From assembly GCA_049642465.1 (NCBI GenBank), contig JBAROV010000096.1, positions 1-29,887 of the forward strand: a stretch of DNA of 29,887 bases, written 5' to 3'. Origin of the DNA: CAWDPQ01 sp049642465. Its GTDB lineage: Bacteria; Acidobacteriota; Vicinamibacteria; Vicinamibacterales; 2-12-FULL-66-21. This document shows, piece after piece, positions 22,947 through 29,887 of the stretch. The stretch's first letter is position 1; each line of letters opens with the position of its first letter. A program made the position numbers and the translations under genes. The notes under the pieces are model-generated. The model was given only the letters and a program-made list of their open reading frames with translations, was not told the DNA's origin and did not search any database.

Positions 22947-24157
22947 TCCGACGGTGGGCGCACCGGGTTGCCGCGACGCCCGCCATTCGCGCTTTGCGCG
23001 CCGTCGACAGGGTCGTCGGACGCAGGAGTGGCCGTCGCTCCGTCCTCGTCGAGGCACGCACACCGATGAACCTCGCGGTGTTGCGCCCTGTTCTTGACCG
23101 CCTCCTGGCCGATCCGCGCCTGGACGTATGGTTTACCGGAGTCGAGCGGGACGACTTGACTCGCGCGTTCGATGAACTCGGCGTCGCAGACTGCACGATG
23201 AGCCGCGATCACGCCGCCTGGACGCGGTTCGATCTGTACATCAACGCCGATCCATGGGATGCGGTCTCGCTTCACCGTGTCAGCAGACAGGTCAACTTCT
23301 TCCACGGCGTCGCGGGCAAGTACGATCTCGATTGTCCCGTGAATCTGCCCATCGGATTCGATCGATACGACCGCGTGGCGTTTCCGAATGCGGACCGCCT
23401 GACCCGCTACCTCAACGCGGGCATCGTCTCGAAGGAGTGCGCCGCACTCGTCGGCTACCCGAAAATCGATGTACTGGCGAACAACATCACAGCCAGTTCG
23501 ACGGTCGCCGCGTCGTTAGGGCTCGATCCAGCTCGCTCGACGATCATCTATGCGCCAACGTTTTCGCCGGCATCTTCACTGCAGCTCCACGGCGAAGCGA
23601 TCATCGAAGCGCTCCTGGAATCGGGCTGGAACGTGATTGCGAAGCTGCATGACCGTTCGTTTGATGCCGACCCGAAATACAGCGGTGGCATCGACTGGCG
23701 AACGCGGCTCGATCGCTTTCCACGCACGAATCAGTTCATCCTCGCCAACAGCGGCGATTCGACACGATATGTGCTCGCGAGCGATCTGCTCATAACCGAC
23801 CACAGCTCGATTGGTTTTGAATTCTGCGTCCTCGATCGACCGGTGGTGGTGTTTGACGCGCCCGACCTGATCAAGGCGGCACGTATCAATCCCGAAAAGG
23901 CTGCTTTGCTCCGTTCCGCGGCCACTGTTGTCTCGCGAGTTGAAGATCTGGCAGCAACGGTGAGTGCTGAACTCGGGCATCCCGCGCGTCTGGCCAGTGC
24001 GCGCAGCAATGCCGCGCGCGACGTGTTTTATCAGCCTGGAACTGCCACTGACCGGGCGGTGACTCTCGTTTACTCGATGCTCGACCTTGCCCCCGTCACC
24101 GCATTGGTCGTGCGCGACAACGCATCGCATTCAGCGGCCTGGGGCGAAGCGCGATGA
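22943..24157 (+). CDS. TagB/TagF-like CDP-glycerol glycerophosphotransferase family protein (2)
   Basis: GTG at 22943 overlaps the previous stop (GTGA), with AGGAGG seven bases upstream; the frame is open farther upstream but without a good site. The 404-residue product repeats the motifs of the protein at 20830-22017: NFFHGVAGK (118-126), IIYAPTFSPASS (201-212), AKLHDRS (233-239), SGGIDW and ITDHSSIGFEF (284-294). The two are clear paralogues separated by a GT2 gene. Two such enzymes suggest a primer and a polymerase or two different linkages, as with TagB and TagF, but that is inference. It overlaps the next gene by four bases. Confidence 0.8.
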   Translation: MIRRWAHRVAATPAIRALRAVDRVVGRRSGRRSVLVEARTPMNLAVLRPVLDRLLADPRLDVWFTGVERDDLTRAFDELGVADCTMSRDHAAWTRFDLYINADPWDAVSLHRVSRQVNFFHGVAGKYDLDCPVNLPIGFDRYDRVAFPNADRLTRYLNAGIVSKECAALVGYPKIDVLANNITASSTVAASLGLDPARSTIIYAPTFSPASSLQLHGEAIIEALLESGWNVIAKLHDRSFDADPKYSGGIDWRTRLDRFPRTNQFILANSGDSTRYVLASDLLITDHSSIGFEFCVLDRPVVVFDAPDLIKAARINPEKAALLRSAATVVSRVEDLAATVSAELGHPARLASARSNAARDVFYQPGTATDRAVTLVYSMLDLAPVTALVVRDNASHSAAWGEAR

Positions 24158-25152
24158 GATTCTCGGTCGTCATCGCGACGTATAACCGTGCACCCGATCT
24201 GCGCGAAACGCTCGCGAGCCTCGCGAACCTCTCGCCACACGGCTCCTGGGAAGTCATCGTGGTTGACAACAACTCCAGCGATGACACGCGGCACGTGGTA
24301 AACGAGTGGGCGAGCCGGTTTCCCGTGGAGCTGCGATATCTATCCGAGCCGCGGCAGGGCCGAAGTCCGGCCCTCAATACTGGGATCCGAGCCGCTCGCG
24401 GCAGCATCATCGCGACGACGGATGACGACGTTAGAGTGCCCGCCGATTGGCTCGACCGAGCCTCGGAAGCATTGCAGCGTTCGGGCGGCGATTATGTGGG
24501 CGGACGGGTGCTGCCCATCTGGGGCGGCCCGCGACCCGAATGGCTGTCGAATCGACCGGGCAAACAGTGGGCGGTAATTGCTCTGCTGGACCACGGGTCC
24601 GACATGCTCGAGTTCGGTACGCGCGTGCCGCTTGGCGTCAACATGGCCTTCACCCGTGCCGCCTTCGATCGCGTTGGGCTGTTCGACCCGGACATCGGCC
24701 GGCGTGCCGGAACGCTGCTCGGTCAGGAGGTGCGCGAGTGGTGTATTCGCGCACGCAAGGTGAACATGCGCGGATTCTACGTTCCCGACATGATGGTCCG
24801 GCACGTCGTTCCGCCAAGCCGTCTCACCAAGCGATATTTCCGCCGATGGTTCTACTGGCGCGGCATCAGCCGCGCGATGCTGTACGAACGCGCTGGACTC
24901 GACATGGACGAACCCGAGAGCACGGTAATGGACTTTTCGAAGGTACCGCACCTCTTCGGTGTGCCGCGATATCTGTTCCGGTCGGCGGCTTCGAGTGCAG
25001 TGGCATGCATTCGTGACTCGTGCGCCGGACGCCGCGCGAGCGCCTTCGACAACGAGCTTTCGGTGTGGTTTTTCGCAGGCATCCTGCGGCAGCGACTCCG
25101 CGACTCCTGGTCCCGGCCGGCGGTCGTGACCCGCGTGGCTCCGGGGGCATGA
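24154..25152 (+). CDS. GT2 family glycosyltransferase (tandem paralogue A)
   Basis: The start overlaps the previous stop (ATGA). The 332-residue enzyme has SVVIATYNRAPDL, VIVVDNNSSDDT, RQGRSPALNTGIRAAR, a DxD motif in TTDDDVRVPADWL, VPLGVNMAFTR and GQEVREWCIRA. A C-terminal region with RYFRRWFYWRGISRA follows. It is closely related to the next gene, sharing most motifs in order, so the pair arose by tandem duplication. The paired enzymes probably add different sugars or the same sugar at different positions. Confidence 0.88.
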   Translation: MRFSVVIATYNRAPDLRETLASLANLSPHGSWEVIVVDNNSSDDTRHVVNEWASRFPVELRYLSEPRQGRSPALNTGIRAARGSIIATTDDDVRVPADWLDRASEALQRSGGDYVGGRVLPIWGGPRPEWLSNRPGKQWAVIALLDHGSDMLEFGTRVPLGVNMAFTRAAFDRVGLFDPDIGRRAGTLLGQEVREWCIRARKVNMRGFYVPDMMVRHVVPPSRLTKRYFRRWFYWRGISRAMLYERAGLDMDEPESTVMDFSKVPHLFGVPRYLFRSAASSAVACIRDSCAGRRASAFDNELSVWFFAGILRQRLRDSWSRPAVVTRVAPGA

Positions 25153-26177
25153 CCGTGGACGCCCCCGCGATTCCGCCGAACGGTCCGCCCGACGTTGACG
25201 CAACCGTCCTCATCTGCACGTTCAATCGCGCGGACGATCTCGAGCGAACGCTGGAGAGTCTGGCACGAACCAGGGCGGGTCTGTCCTGGGACGTGATCGT
25301 CGTCGACAACAACTCGACCGACCGAACGAGCGAAGTGGTGCAGGCATGCGCCAGGGACTACCCCGTTCCGCTCCACTACTTGTTCGAGGGGCGTCAGGGA
25401 AAGTCGAACGCGCTCAACACGGGGATGACCCGCGCCCGCGCCAGCATCATCGTTTTTACCGACGACGACGTCGAAGTGGCGGAAGGATGGCTGGAAGCAG
25501 GCGTGCGGCCGCTGCTCGATCGCGGCGATATCGACTATACGGGCGGGCCGGTTCGGCCGGCGTGGGGTGCGCCACGGCCGTCATGGCTCGATGAAACAGG
25601 AAATCTCGGCGGAACCATCGCCGTCAAGGACCACGGCCGCGCGCCGTTCATCTTCGAGGAGGAACGCAAGACGCCGCTCGGCGTCAACATGGCCGTCCGC
25701 CGCGCCCTGATCGAAAAGATTGGCGGGTTCAGGCCCGATCTCGGTCGTAACGGACGGTCCTTGCTTGGACAGGAACAGGCGGAGTTTTTCTATCGCTCAC
25801 GCCGCGTCGGCGCCCGCGGACTCTATGCGCCCGACATGTGGCTCACTCACGCCGTTCCCGCGACGCGGTTGACGCGCGAGTACTTCCGGCGGTGGTGGTT
25901 CTGGAAAGGCATCTCCCACGCGCGCCTCCATCGCATTCACGGTCGCACTGAACTTGGCTTGGATTTGTCGCAGGTACCGCGTGTGGCGGGCATCCCGAGG
26001 TACCTCTTCAGGGGTGCCCTCTCGAGCGCGTTCGGTTGGGTGAAATCGAGCATCATGGCGCGCCCGCATGAGCGGGCTGAACACGCCATGATGCTCGCGT
26101 ACTTCTTCGGCTATCTGCGCGAGGGCCTCAGGCCGCTTCGCTACCGAACCTCAAACGTCGCAATCACCGGGCGGTGA
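25149..26177 (+). CDS. GT2 family glycosyltransferase (tandem paralogue B)
   Basis: I start at the ATG overlapping the previous TGA (25149), giving 342 residues; a longer open frame reaches into the previous gene. Motifs are ATVLICTFNRADDLERTLES, VDNNSTDRTS, RQGKSNALNTGM, DxD in FTDDDVEVAEGWL, TPLGVNMAVRR, LLGQEQAEFFYR and REYFRRWWFWKGISHA. It lies last in the plus-strand run. Its final 37 bases overlap the end of the minus-strand gene at 26141-28162, so the two transcripts converge. Confidence 0.88.
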   Translation: MTVDAPAIPPNGPPDVDATVLICTFNRADDLERTLESLARTRAGLSWDVIVVDNNSTDRTSEVVQACARDYPVPLHYLFEGRQGKSNALNTGMTRARASIIVFTDDDVEVAEGWLEAGVRPLLDRGDIDYTGGPVRPAWGAPRPSWLDETGNLGGTIAVKDHGRAPFIFEEERKTPLGVNMAVRRALIEKIGGFRPDLGRNGRSLLGQEQAEFFYRSRRVGARGLYAPDMWLTHAVPATRLTREYFRRWWFWKGISHARLHRIHGRTELGLDLSQVPRVAGIPRYLFRGALSSAFGWVKSSIMARPHERAEHAMMLAYFFGYLREGLRPLRYRTSNVAITGR

Positions 26178-28162
26178 TCCGACGCAGATCCTGTATTGAG
26201 AACGCGCGTCTCCTTCAAATACAGTCGTGAGGCGCTCTTCGAGTAGAAGACATAGTCGATTCGGCTGTTCCGCGTGTTTCCAGCCTCATTACCCGAGTAG
26301 GCAATCGCAGTGCCCGCCGACACTGCCTGCGCCCACGCGTCGTAGAACGACGACGTCATGTTGGCAATTTCCCAGGCGCCCGGCCATGCGTTGTAGTCGC
26401 CGGGCGCGACCCATTGCTGGCTGAAGTTAGACGCCCAGTACTTCAACTCGTTCATCTGCTGCGCGCGCCTGTCGGCCGAGTCCGAGTCGAGGTGCGTCGA
26501 GAAGACGTTCACCCGAATGCCGTTCACGAGAATCTGCACCCGCGATACCGAACGCGAGTAGGTGAGGACGTAACTCTGCCGGTCCTCGGGCGGGAATGTC
26601 GTGAGAATGAGATTGCCCTGACCCGTCGAGAGACCATCGCGTTGCGCGAAGTGCGAGTACCAGGTCTTGCCCGTCAGCGACTGCAGGCGCGCCACGTATC
26701 TCGCTGGCTGGTCTGTATAGCCCCAGCTGTCGTTGTACCTCTCGACTTCGTTGAGACCGACCACGTTCGCCCCAGACGAGGCGATCCAGTCCGCGATGGT
26801 CTCAAGGTTGTTGCCGTGCTGCGTATTCCACGTCATCACTTTAAGGATCGATCCGGTCGGTGCTGGCGCCGGCGCCGGAGCCGGTGCTGGGGCGGGTGCT
26901 GGCGCGGGCGCCGAGGACGACGTTGCCGGCGGCGCCGTGCTCAGATACGTTGACGGCGAGAGGACGATCTGATCGATCGACATGCCGTCTTCGCGTGTCT
27001 GCACACGCATCCGCACCTGTCCGGTCGAGGCAAAGTAAATCGTCGGTCCGAGGACGCCACTCCCGTATCCGTTGTCCTGCCACTTCCACCCTGAGAGTCC
27101 GCAACCGCTGCAATCTTCGAGGTTTACGTCGGCAGCCGACGTCGTCCCGATCCGGTAAACGGCGCTCCCCGACGAGTTGACGCTGTTCGAGAACTGCACG
27201 AATACGGAGTCATTTGCCCAGTCATCGTTCTCGGCGCGGCCGTGCACCCAAAGCCGGTACGGGGCGCCCGCGACGGCATCGAATGTCAGCTCGAAATAAT
27301 GCGTGGGGCTCGCGAGGGCCGTCGTGATCTTCGCGGCACCTGCGTTGGGGTGTCGAATCGCGGCGCCACCCGCAGCGCTCGAGTCGGACACGATCGTCCA
27401 CCCGCCCGAGCGCGTGCCAGCGGACGCTCCTGCGAGGACAACGTTCGTGGCGGACGTCGAGGTCGACGTCGATGTGGACGTTGAGCCGCTTGATGTGGGA
27501 GTGGAGGTCGAGGTGGATGTTGTAGAACCGCCGATGATGGATGTGGGGGCTTGGTACAGGTAATTCGAGGGCGAGAGAACAACCTGATCGATCGTCATCC
27601 CGTCTTCGCGCGTCTGCACGCGCAGTCGTTGCGTGCCGGACGAGGCGAAGTAAATGACCGGACCAAGGATGCCGCTCCCCCAACCGTTGTCCTGCCACTT
27701 CCACCCTGAGAGCCCGCACCCGCTGCAATCCTCGAGGTTCACTTCTGCGGCCGATGTCGTGCCGATTCTGTAAACGGCGCTTCCCGAGGAGTTGACGCTG
27801 TTGGAGAACTGCACGAACACCGAGTCGTTGCCCCAGTAGTCGCTCTGGGCCCGACCACGGATCCACAGCCGATACGCTTTACCCGCGGAGGCATCGAAGG
27901 TGAGCTCGAAATAGTCGGACGGACTTGCCAGCGGGGTGGTGATCTTGCCGGCGCCGGCATCGGCGTTCCTGATAGCTGCACCGACGCTTGCACCAGTGTC
28001 GGTCACGATCGCCCAGCGACCGTAGCGAGTGCCTGAACTGGCGCCGGCTATAACGATGTCTTGGGAAGCTGCTATCGATGGAACCGCGAGCGCGGCCATC
28101 ACCATTGTCACAATGCCGCTCCGGCCGGCCAGGAAGGTTTTCAGGTTTCCGAACAATCGCAT
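26141..28162 (-). CDS. Secreted two-domain carbohydrate-binding-like protein with endonuclease/exonuclease/phosphatase domain
   Basis: I start at the Met at 28162, which has GGAGG four bases upstream and a clear signal peptide (hydrophobic core IVTMVMAALAVPSIAAS); the open frame extends to 28222 without support. The 673-residue protein has two homologous beta-rich domains (about 35-204 and 239-410), each with YFELTF, YRLW, GNDSVFVQFS or ANDSVFVQFS, a CSGCG cysteine pair and a closing IDQ-VLSP motif. Ser/Thr and Pro-Ala linkers separate them. The C-terminal third is an endonuclease/exonuclease/phosphatase fold with MTWNTQH (N446), NEVE (E472), STHLD (H557), GDYN (D589, N591) and SDHRP (D662, H663), all catalytic positions present. 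It may cleave nucleic acid or a phosphodiester in the matrix. The domain family of the repeats is not certain. Confidence 0.83.
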   Translation of the reverse strand: MRLFGNLKTFLAGRSGIVTMVMAALAVPSIAASQDIVIAGASSGTRYGRWAIVTDTGASVGAAIRNADAGAGKITTPLASPSDYFELTFDASAGKAYRLWIRGRAQSDYWGNDSVFVQFSNSVNSSGSAVYRIGTTSAAEVNLEDCSGCGLSGWKWQDNGWGSGILGPVIYFASSGTQRLRVQTREDGMTIDQVVLSPSNYLYQAPTSIIGGSTTSTSTSTPTSSGSTSTSTSTSTSATNVVLAGASAGTRSGGWTIVSDSSAAGGAAIRHPNAGAAKITTALASPTHYFELTFDAVAGAPYRLWVHGRAENDDWANDSVFVQFSNSVNSSGSAVYRIGTTSAADVNLEDCSGCGLSGWKWQDNGYGSGVLGPTIYFASTGQVRMRVQTREDGMSIDQIVLSPSTYLSTAPPATSSSAPAPAPAPAPAPAPAPAPTGSILKVMTWNTQHGNNLETIADWIASSGANVVGLNEVERYNDSWGYTDQPARYVARLQSLTGKTWYSHFAQRDGLSTGQGNLILTTFPPEDRQSYVLTYSRSVSRVQILVNGIRVNVFSTHLDSDSADRRAQQMNELKYWASNFSQQWVAPGDYNAWPGAWEIANMTSSFYDAWAQAVSAGTAIAYSGNEAGNTRNSRIDYVFYSKSASRLYLKETRVLNTGSASDHRPVIATFEVR
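26859..26910. repeat. Hexamer-type repeat coding a Pro-Ala linker
   Basis: Imperfect tandem 6-base units (GGTGCT, GGCGCC and variants on the plus strand) encode the Pro-Ala linker of the minus-strand secreted protein. Such tracts change length easily by slippage. Confidence 0.7.
26939..27445 (-). repeat. Carbohydrate-binding-like domain repeat, copy 2
   Basis: This is the second of three homologous domain-coding stretches; the others are at about 27558-28060 (same gene) and 28629-29135 (next gene). Long runs of identical codons, for example around the CSGCG-WQDNG region, suggest recent duplication or conversion. Confidence 0.8.
27457..27532. repeat. Tandem repeat coding a Ser/Thr linker
   Basis: Imperfect 6-base units (GAGGTC, GACGTC, GATGTG) encode a Ser-Thr linker between the two carbohydrate-binding-like domains on the minus strand. 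Confidence 0.65.
27558..28060 (-). repeat. Carbohydrate-binding-like domain repeat, copy 1
   Basis: This N-terminal copy in the secreted nuclease-like protein is homologous to 26939-27445 and 28629-29135. It keeps the cysteine pair and the DGMTIDQVVLSP end motif. Confidence 0.8.
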
Positions 28163-28595
28163 CCGTCCTCCGAGTTGTGTCCAAGGCCCGCCACACGCGG
28201 CACGAGGAAAACGGCGGCACACCGGGGCCCCGTTGTCTCGAGCCGTTGCTCGTGGGCACGAGTTATTGCTGGGGTTGGAATAACGGTCGCCGCAGGAACG
28301 ACCGTCACGGGCTCAGGGAAGGCAATTGCGTGACCAGTTTGGTAGGGCCCCATTTTATTGAGGTTGTCCAAACTTGAATGAAAAGCAGACTGAGCCGTGG
28401 CAGGGCAGGACAACTCAGCCGTTTGTAACAATTACATAGCGTAATCGTGAAGTCCCGCCAAATGCAGATGTAAGCGGATATGGTCGAGTTGGGTTCTGAG
28501 TAGTCGCGGCCACGGTATACCTTGGGTCCGGCTCAGCAGCTGACCCGATGCAGTAATCCCGGACACGTCTGAGCCGAGGCGAGCCTTCGCCTTCT
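28163..28595. other. 433-base gap with dyads and no convincing gene
   Basis: Both flanking genes are on the minus strand. The gap holds an inverted repeat ACGGTCG/CGACCGT (28283-28289 and 28299-28305) and a short palindrome CTCGTG-GG-CACGAG (28249-28262). It also holds GGCTCAG with its complement CTGAGCC about 40 bases apart near 28530-28585, and a weak sigma-54-like element at 28322-28336. It is locally richer in A and T than the genes. No small reading frame here shows a ribosome binding site and a sensible protein. Confidence 0.6.
28322..28336 (-). promoter_or_regulatory. Weak sigma-54-like element upstream of the secreted nuclease-like gene
   Basis: On the minus strand TGGTCACGCAATTGC has GG and GC exactly ten bases apart, with TGG and TTGC matching the consensus, but the CAC of the -24 box is altered. 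The start point would lie near 28310, leaving a leader of about 150 bases that contains the dyads at 28249-28305. Confidence 0.3.
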
Positions 28596-29885
28596 TCATC
28601 GACTGCTCAACGTTGCACTTGGCGCCGTCGTGAAATACGTGGTTGGTGAAAGAACGATCTGATCGATCGAGAGCCCGTCTTCACGCGTCTGCACGCGCAT
28701 GGTTTGCGGTCCCGTGGTGGCGAAATAGATGGCGGGACCGAGCACGTCCTTGCCGTAGCCATTGTCCTGCCACATCCAGCCAGACACGCCGCAGCCACTG
28801 CACGACTCGAGGTTCACATCGGCCGCCGAGGTGGTCCCAATGCGGTAGATCGGTGCACTGGAAGAAGTCACGCTGTCGGAGAACTGCACGAACACCGAAT
28901 CGTTCGCCCAGTCGTCGTTGTCCGCGCGGCCGTGCAACCAGAGGCGATACGGAACCCCTGCCACGGCATTGAACGTCAGCTCGAAATAGTCCAGCGGATT
29001 CGCGAGCGCCGTCGTGATCTTGGGCGCCCCTGCGTCGGGATGGTGGATGGCTGCCGAACCAACAGCAGTGGAGTCTGTCACCAGAGTCCAGCGACCCACG
29101 CGCGTGACGGATGCACTTCCCATCAGCACGATGTCATCCGAGGTGACGGGCGCTGGCGCTGGTTCCGTTGGCCCCGGAGCCGGCTGCGAGATCGGAGCCG
29201 AGGTTGGCGAATGTCCTTCGACCACGCCAGCGACGCCACGCAGGAGCGTGACGACATCAGCGCCGATATCCGTGCCGTCCGTAGCAGCGGCAACGAGCGG
29301 ACCTCCAGGCGCCGCGCGATAGTCGCGATTCTGGACGTCCACGAACCCCCACTCGAACGACCCTGAGAACAAGTTGCCCGCCGGATATCGCGATGCCGTT
29401 CCTCCCGGCATCCAGTTGTGAGTGACCACCGCTCCAGGAAAGTACGCGGCCAGTGTGGTAGTGCCGGTGGAGAAGCTTGCGCCGTTTATACCGTAGGCAT
29501 TGTGGCGCACGGCATTGTTCGTGAACTGAAATCCGGTGATGGCCATCGGATTGGTGTCGGTGCCGCCGTAGGCATAGACCGCGGTGGTACCGTCATGGTC
29601 GATGGTGTTGTGATCGACGATGATGTCACGCGGCCCCTGGCCGGCGAGGAGGAACCAGCCATTTCCTCCCAGCGAGGTGGTGACCCGTTCGAACAGATTG
29701 TGTCTGATGGTGATGGCGTGGGTCTGCGTACTGGGATACGGATAGTCGTAGCCCAGAATATTGATGCCGGCCGCGACGTTGCGCACGACGTTGTATTCGA
29801 ACCGCACGTCCGAGACCTCGCACCACGGGCAGGCGCCGTCCTCGCTGCGGACGGTGAAGAGGATCGCCGAGCCGGCTTGGGCGGC
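28596..29885 (-). CDS. Parallel beta-helix protein with C-terminal carbohydrate-binding-like domain, 5'-truncated
   Basis: The frame is open from the window's right edge, so the N-terminus is missing. About 225 visible residues form a beta-helix with Asn turns (IRHNLFERV, DHNTIDHDG, FTNNAVRHN). Counting from the first Met inside the window, a Pro-rich linker at about 200-222 leads to one copy of the same beta-rich domain found twice in the neighbouring gene (225-393), with YFELTF, ANDSVFVQFS, a CSGCG cysteine pair and IDQIVLSP. It is a paralogue of the left-end protein but carries this extra domain. The first 238 visible bases are the inverted copy of the left end. A secreted EPS-binding or EPS-processing role is inferred. 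Confidence 0.8.
   Translation of the reverse strand, partial: AAQAGSAILFTVRSEDGACPWCEVSDVRFEYNVVRNVAAGINILGYDYPYPSTQTHAITIRHNLFERVTTSLGGNGWFLLAGQGPRDIIVDHNTIDHDGTTAVYAYGGTDTNPMAITGFQFTNNAVRHNAYGINGASFSTGTTTLAAYFPGAVVTHNWMPGGTASRYPAGNLFSGSFEWGFVDVQNRDYRAAPGGPLVAAATDGTDIGADVVTLLRGVAGVVEGHSPTSAPISQPAPGPTEPAPAPVTSDDIVLMGSASVTRVGRWTLVTDSTAVGSAAIHHPDAGAPKITTALANPLDYFELTFNAVAGVPYRLWLHGRADNDDWANDSVFVQFSDSVTSSSAPIYRIGTTSAADVNLESCSGCGVSGWMWQDNGYGKDVLGPAIYFATTGPQTMRVQTREDGLSIDQIVLSPTTYFTTAPSATLSSR
28629..29135 (-). repeat. Carbohydrate-binding-like domain repeat, copy 3
   Basis: This third homologous domain-coding stretch lies in a different gene from copies 1 and 2. It shows the module moving between a nuclease-like protein and a beta-helix protein. 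Confidence 0.78.
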
Positions 29886-29887
29886 CA
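29650..29887. repeat. Right copy of 238-bp terminal inverted repeat
   Basis: This is the reverse complement of 1-238 with one mismatch (29760 against 128). See the left copy for the boundary and its meaning. Confidence 0.95.

Noticed and set aside
26414..26953. Plus-strand open frames opposite the secreted nuclease-like protein
   Set aside because: Low-complexity Arg/Gly runs arise from the Pro-Ala linker repeat read backwards; there is no plausible protein.
27457..27532. Short tandem repeats as a possible CRISPR array
   Set aside because: The units are six bases, contiguous and in frame with a Ser/Thr linker. There are no spacers, and no cas gene is present.
28255..28270. Plus-strand GGCACGAGTTATTGCT as a sigma-54 promoter
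   Set aside because: The GG and GC are eleven bases apart instead of ten, and no plus-strand gene follows.
1..29887. A transposon bounded by the terminal inverted repeats
   Set aside because: The repeats are coding parts of beta-helix genes, and no transposase, integrase or target-site duplication is visible.

Overview
The window looks like a repeat-limited contig, or a stretch with repeat-limited ends, from a high-GC Gram-negative bacterium. An Acidobacteriota (Vicinamibacteria-like) source is my best guess from the gene set and codon use, but no rRNA or marker gene here proves it. Almost all of it is one exopolysaccharide (EPS) locus. The gene set matches the exosortase (XrtA/EpsH)-associated EPS loci of environmental bacteria: a PrsR-type sigma-54 response regulator, outer-membrane export protein, outer-membrane beta-barrel protein, Wzz-like chain-length protein, CpsD-like tyrosine autokinase, polyprenyl-phosphate sugar transferase, flippase, GspA/ExeA-like ATPase, nucleotide-sugar dehydrogenase, Wzy/WaaL-like polymerase/ligase and many glycosyltransferases. 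No exosortase is visible.

Layout. 1-755: the 3' part of a right-handed parallel beta-helix gene (+). 796-2614 (-): a two-gene unit, a tiny secreted protein with a PEP-CTERM/VPDSG-like C-terminal sorting tail followed by a full-length beta-helix protein. 2850-5714 (+): two sigma-54 activators in tandem. The first has a receiver domain and the second does not, and the second sits behind an excellent sigma-54 promoter (4543-4558). 5714-18046 (+): a tightly packed, often overlapping run of EPS export, assembly and precursor genes that also includes a degenerate GGDEF protein, a LicC-like nucleotidyltransferase and a YvcK/CofD-like protein. 18052-18117: a palindromic heptamer repeat. 18137-26177 (+): a glycosyltransferase/polymerase block with three GT2 enzymes of two types plus a fourth membrane GT2, two TagB/TagF-like (CDP-glycerol glycerophosphotransferase family) proteins and an O-antigen ligase-family protein. 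26141-28162 (-): a secreted protein with two carbohydrate-binding-like domains and an endonuclease/exonuclease/phosphatase domain. 28596-29885 (-): a second truncated beta-helix protein, with the same carbohydrate-binding-like domain at its end.

How it fits together (inference). PrsR senses a signal and, with sigma-54, turns on the second activator. That activator is the first gene of the EPS operon, giving a cascade or positive feedback. The sugar transferase, GT2 enzymes and TagB/F-like enzymes build a repeat unit, Wzx flips it, Wzy polymerises it, and Wzz, kinase, export protein and beta-barrel take it out. The surface proteins on the minus strand probably bind, process or anchor to the polymer.

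The first and last 238 bases of the window are near-perfect inverted repeats (one mismatch) inside two paralogous beta-helix genes. This may mark an assembly break at a repeat, recent gene conversion, or an invertible segment; the sequence alone cannot decide.
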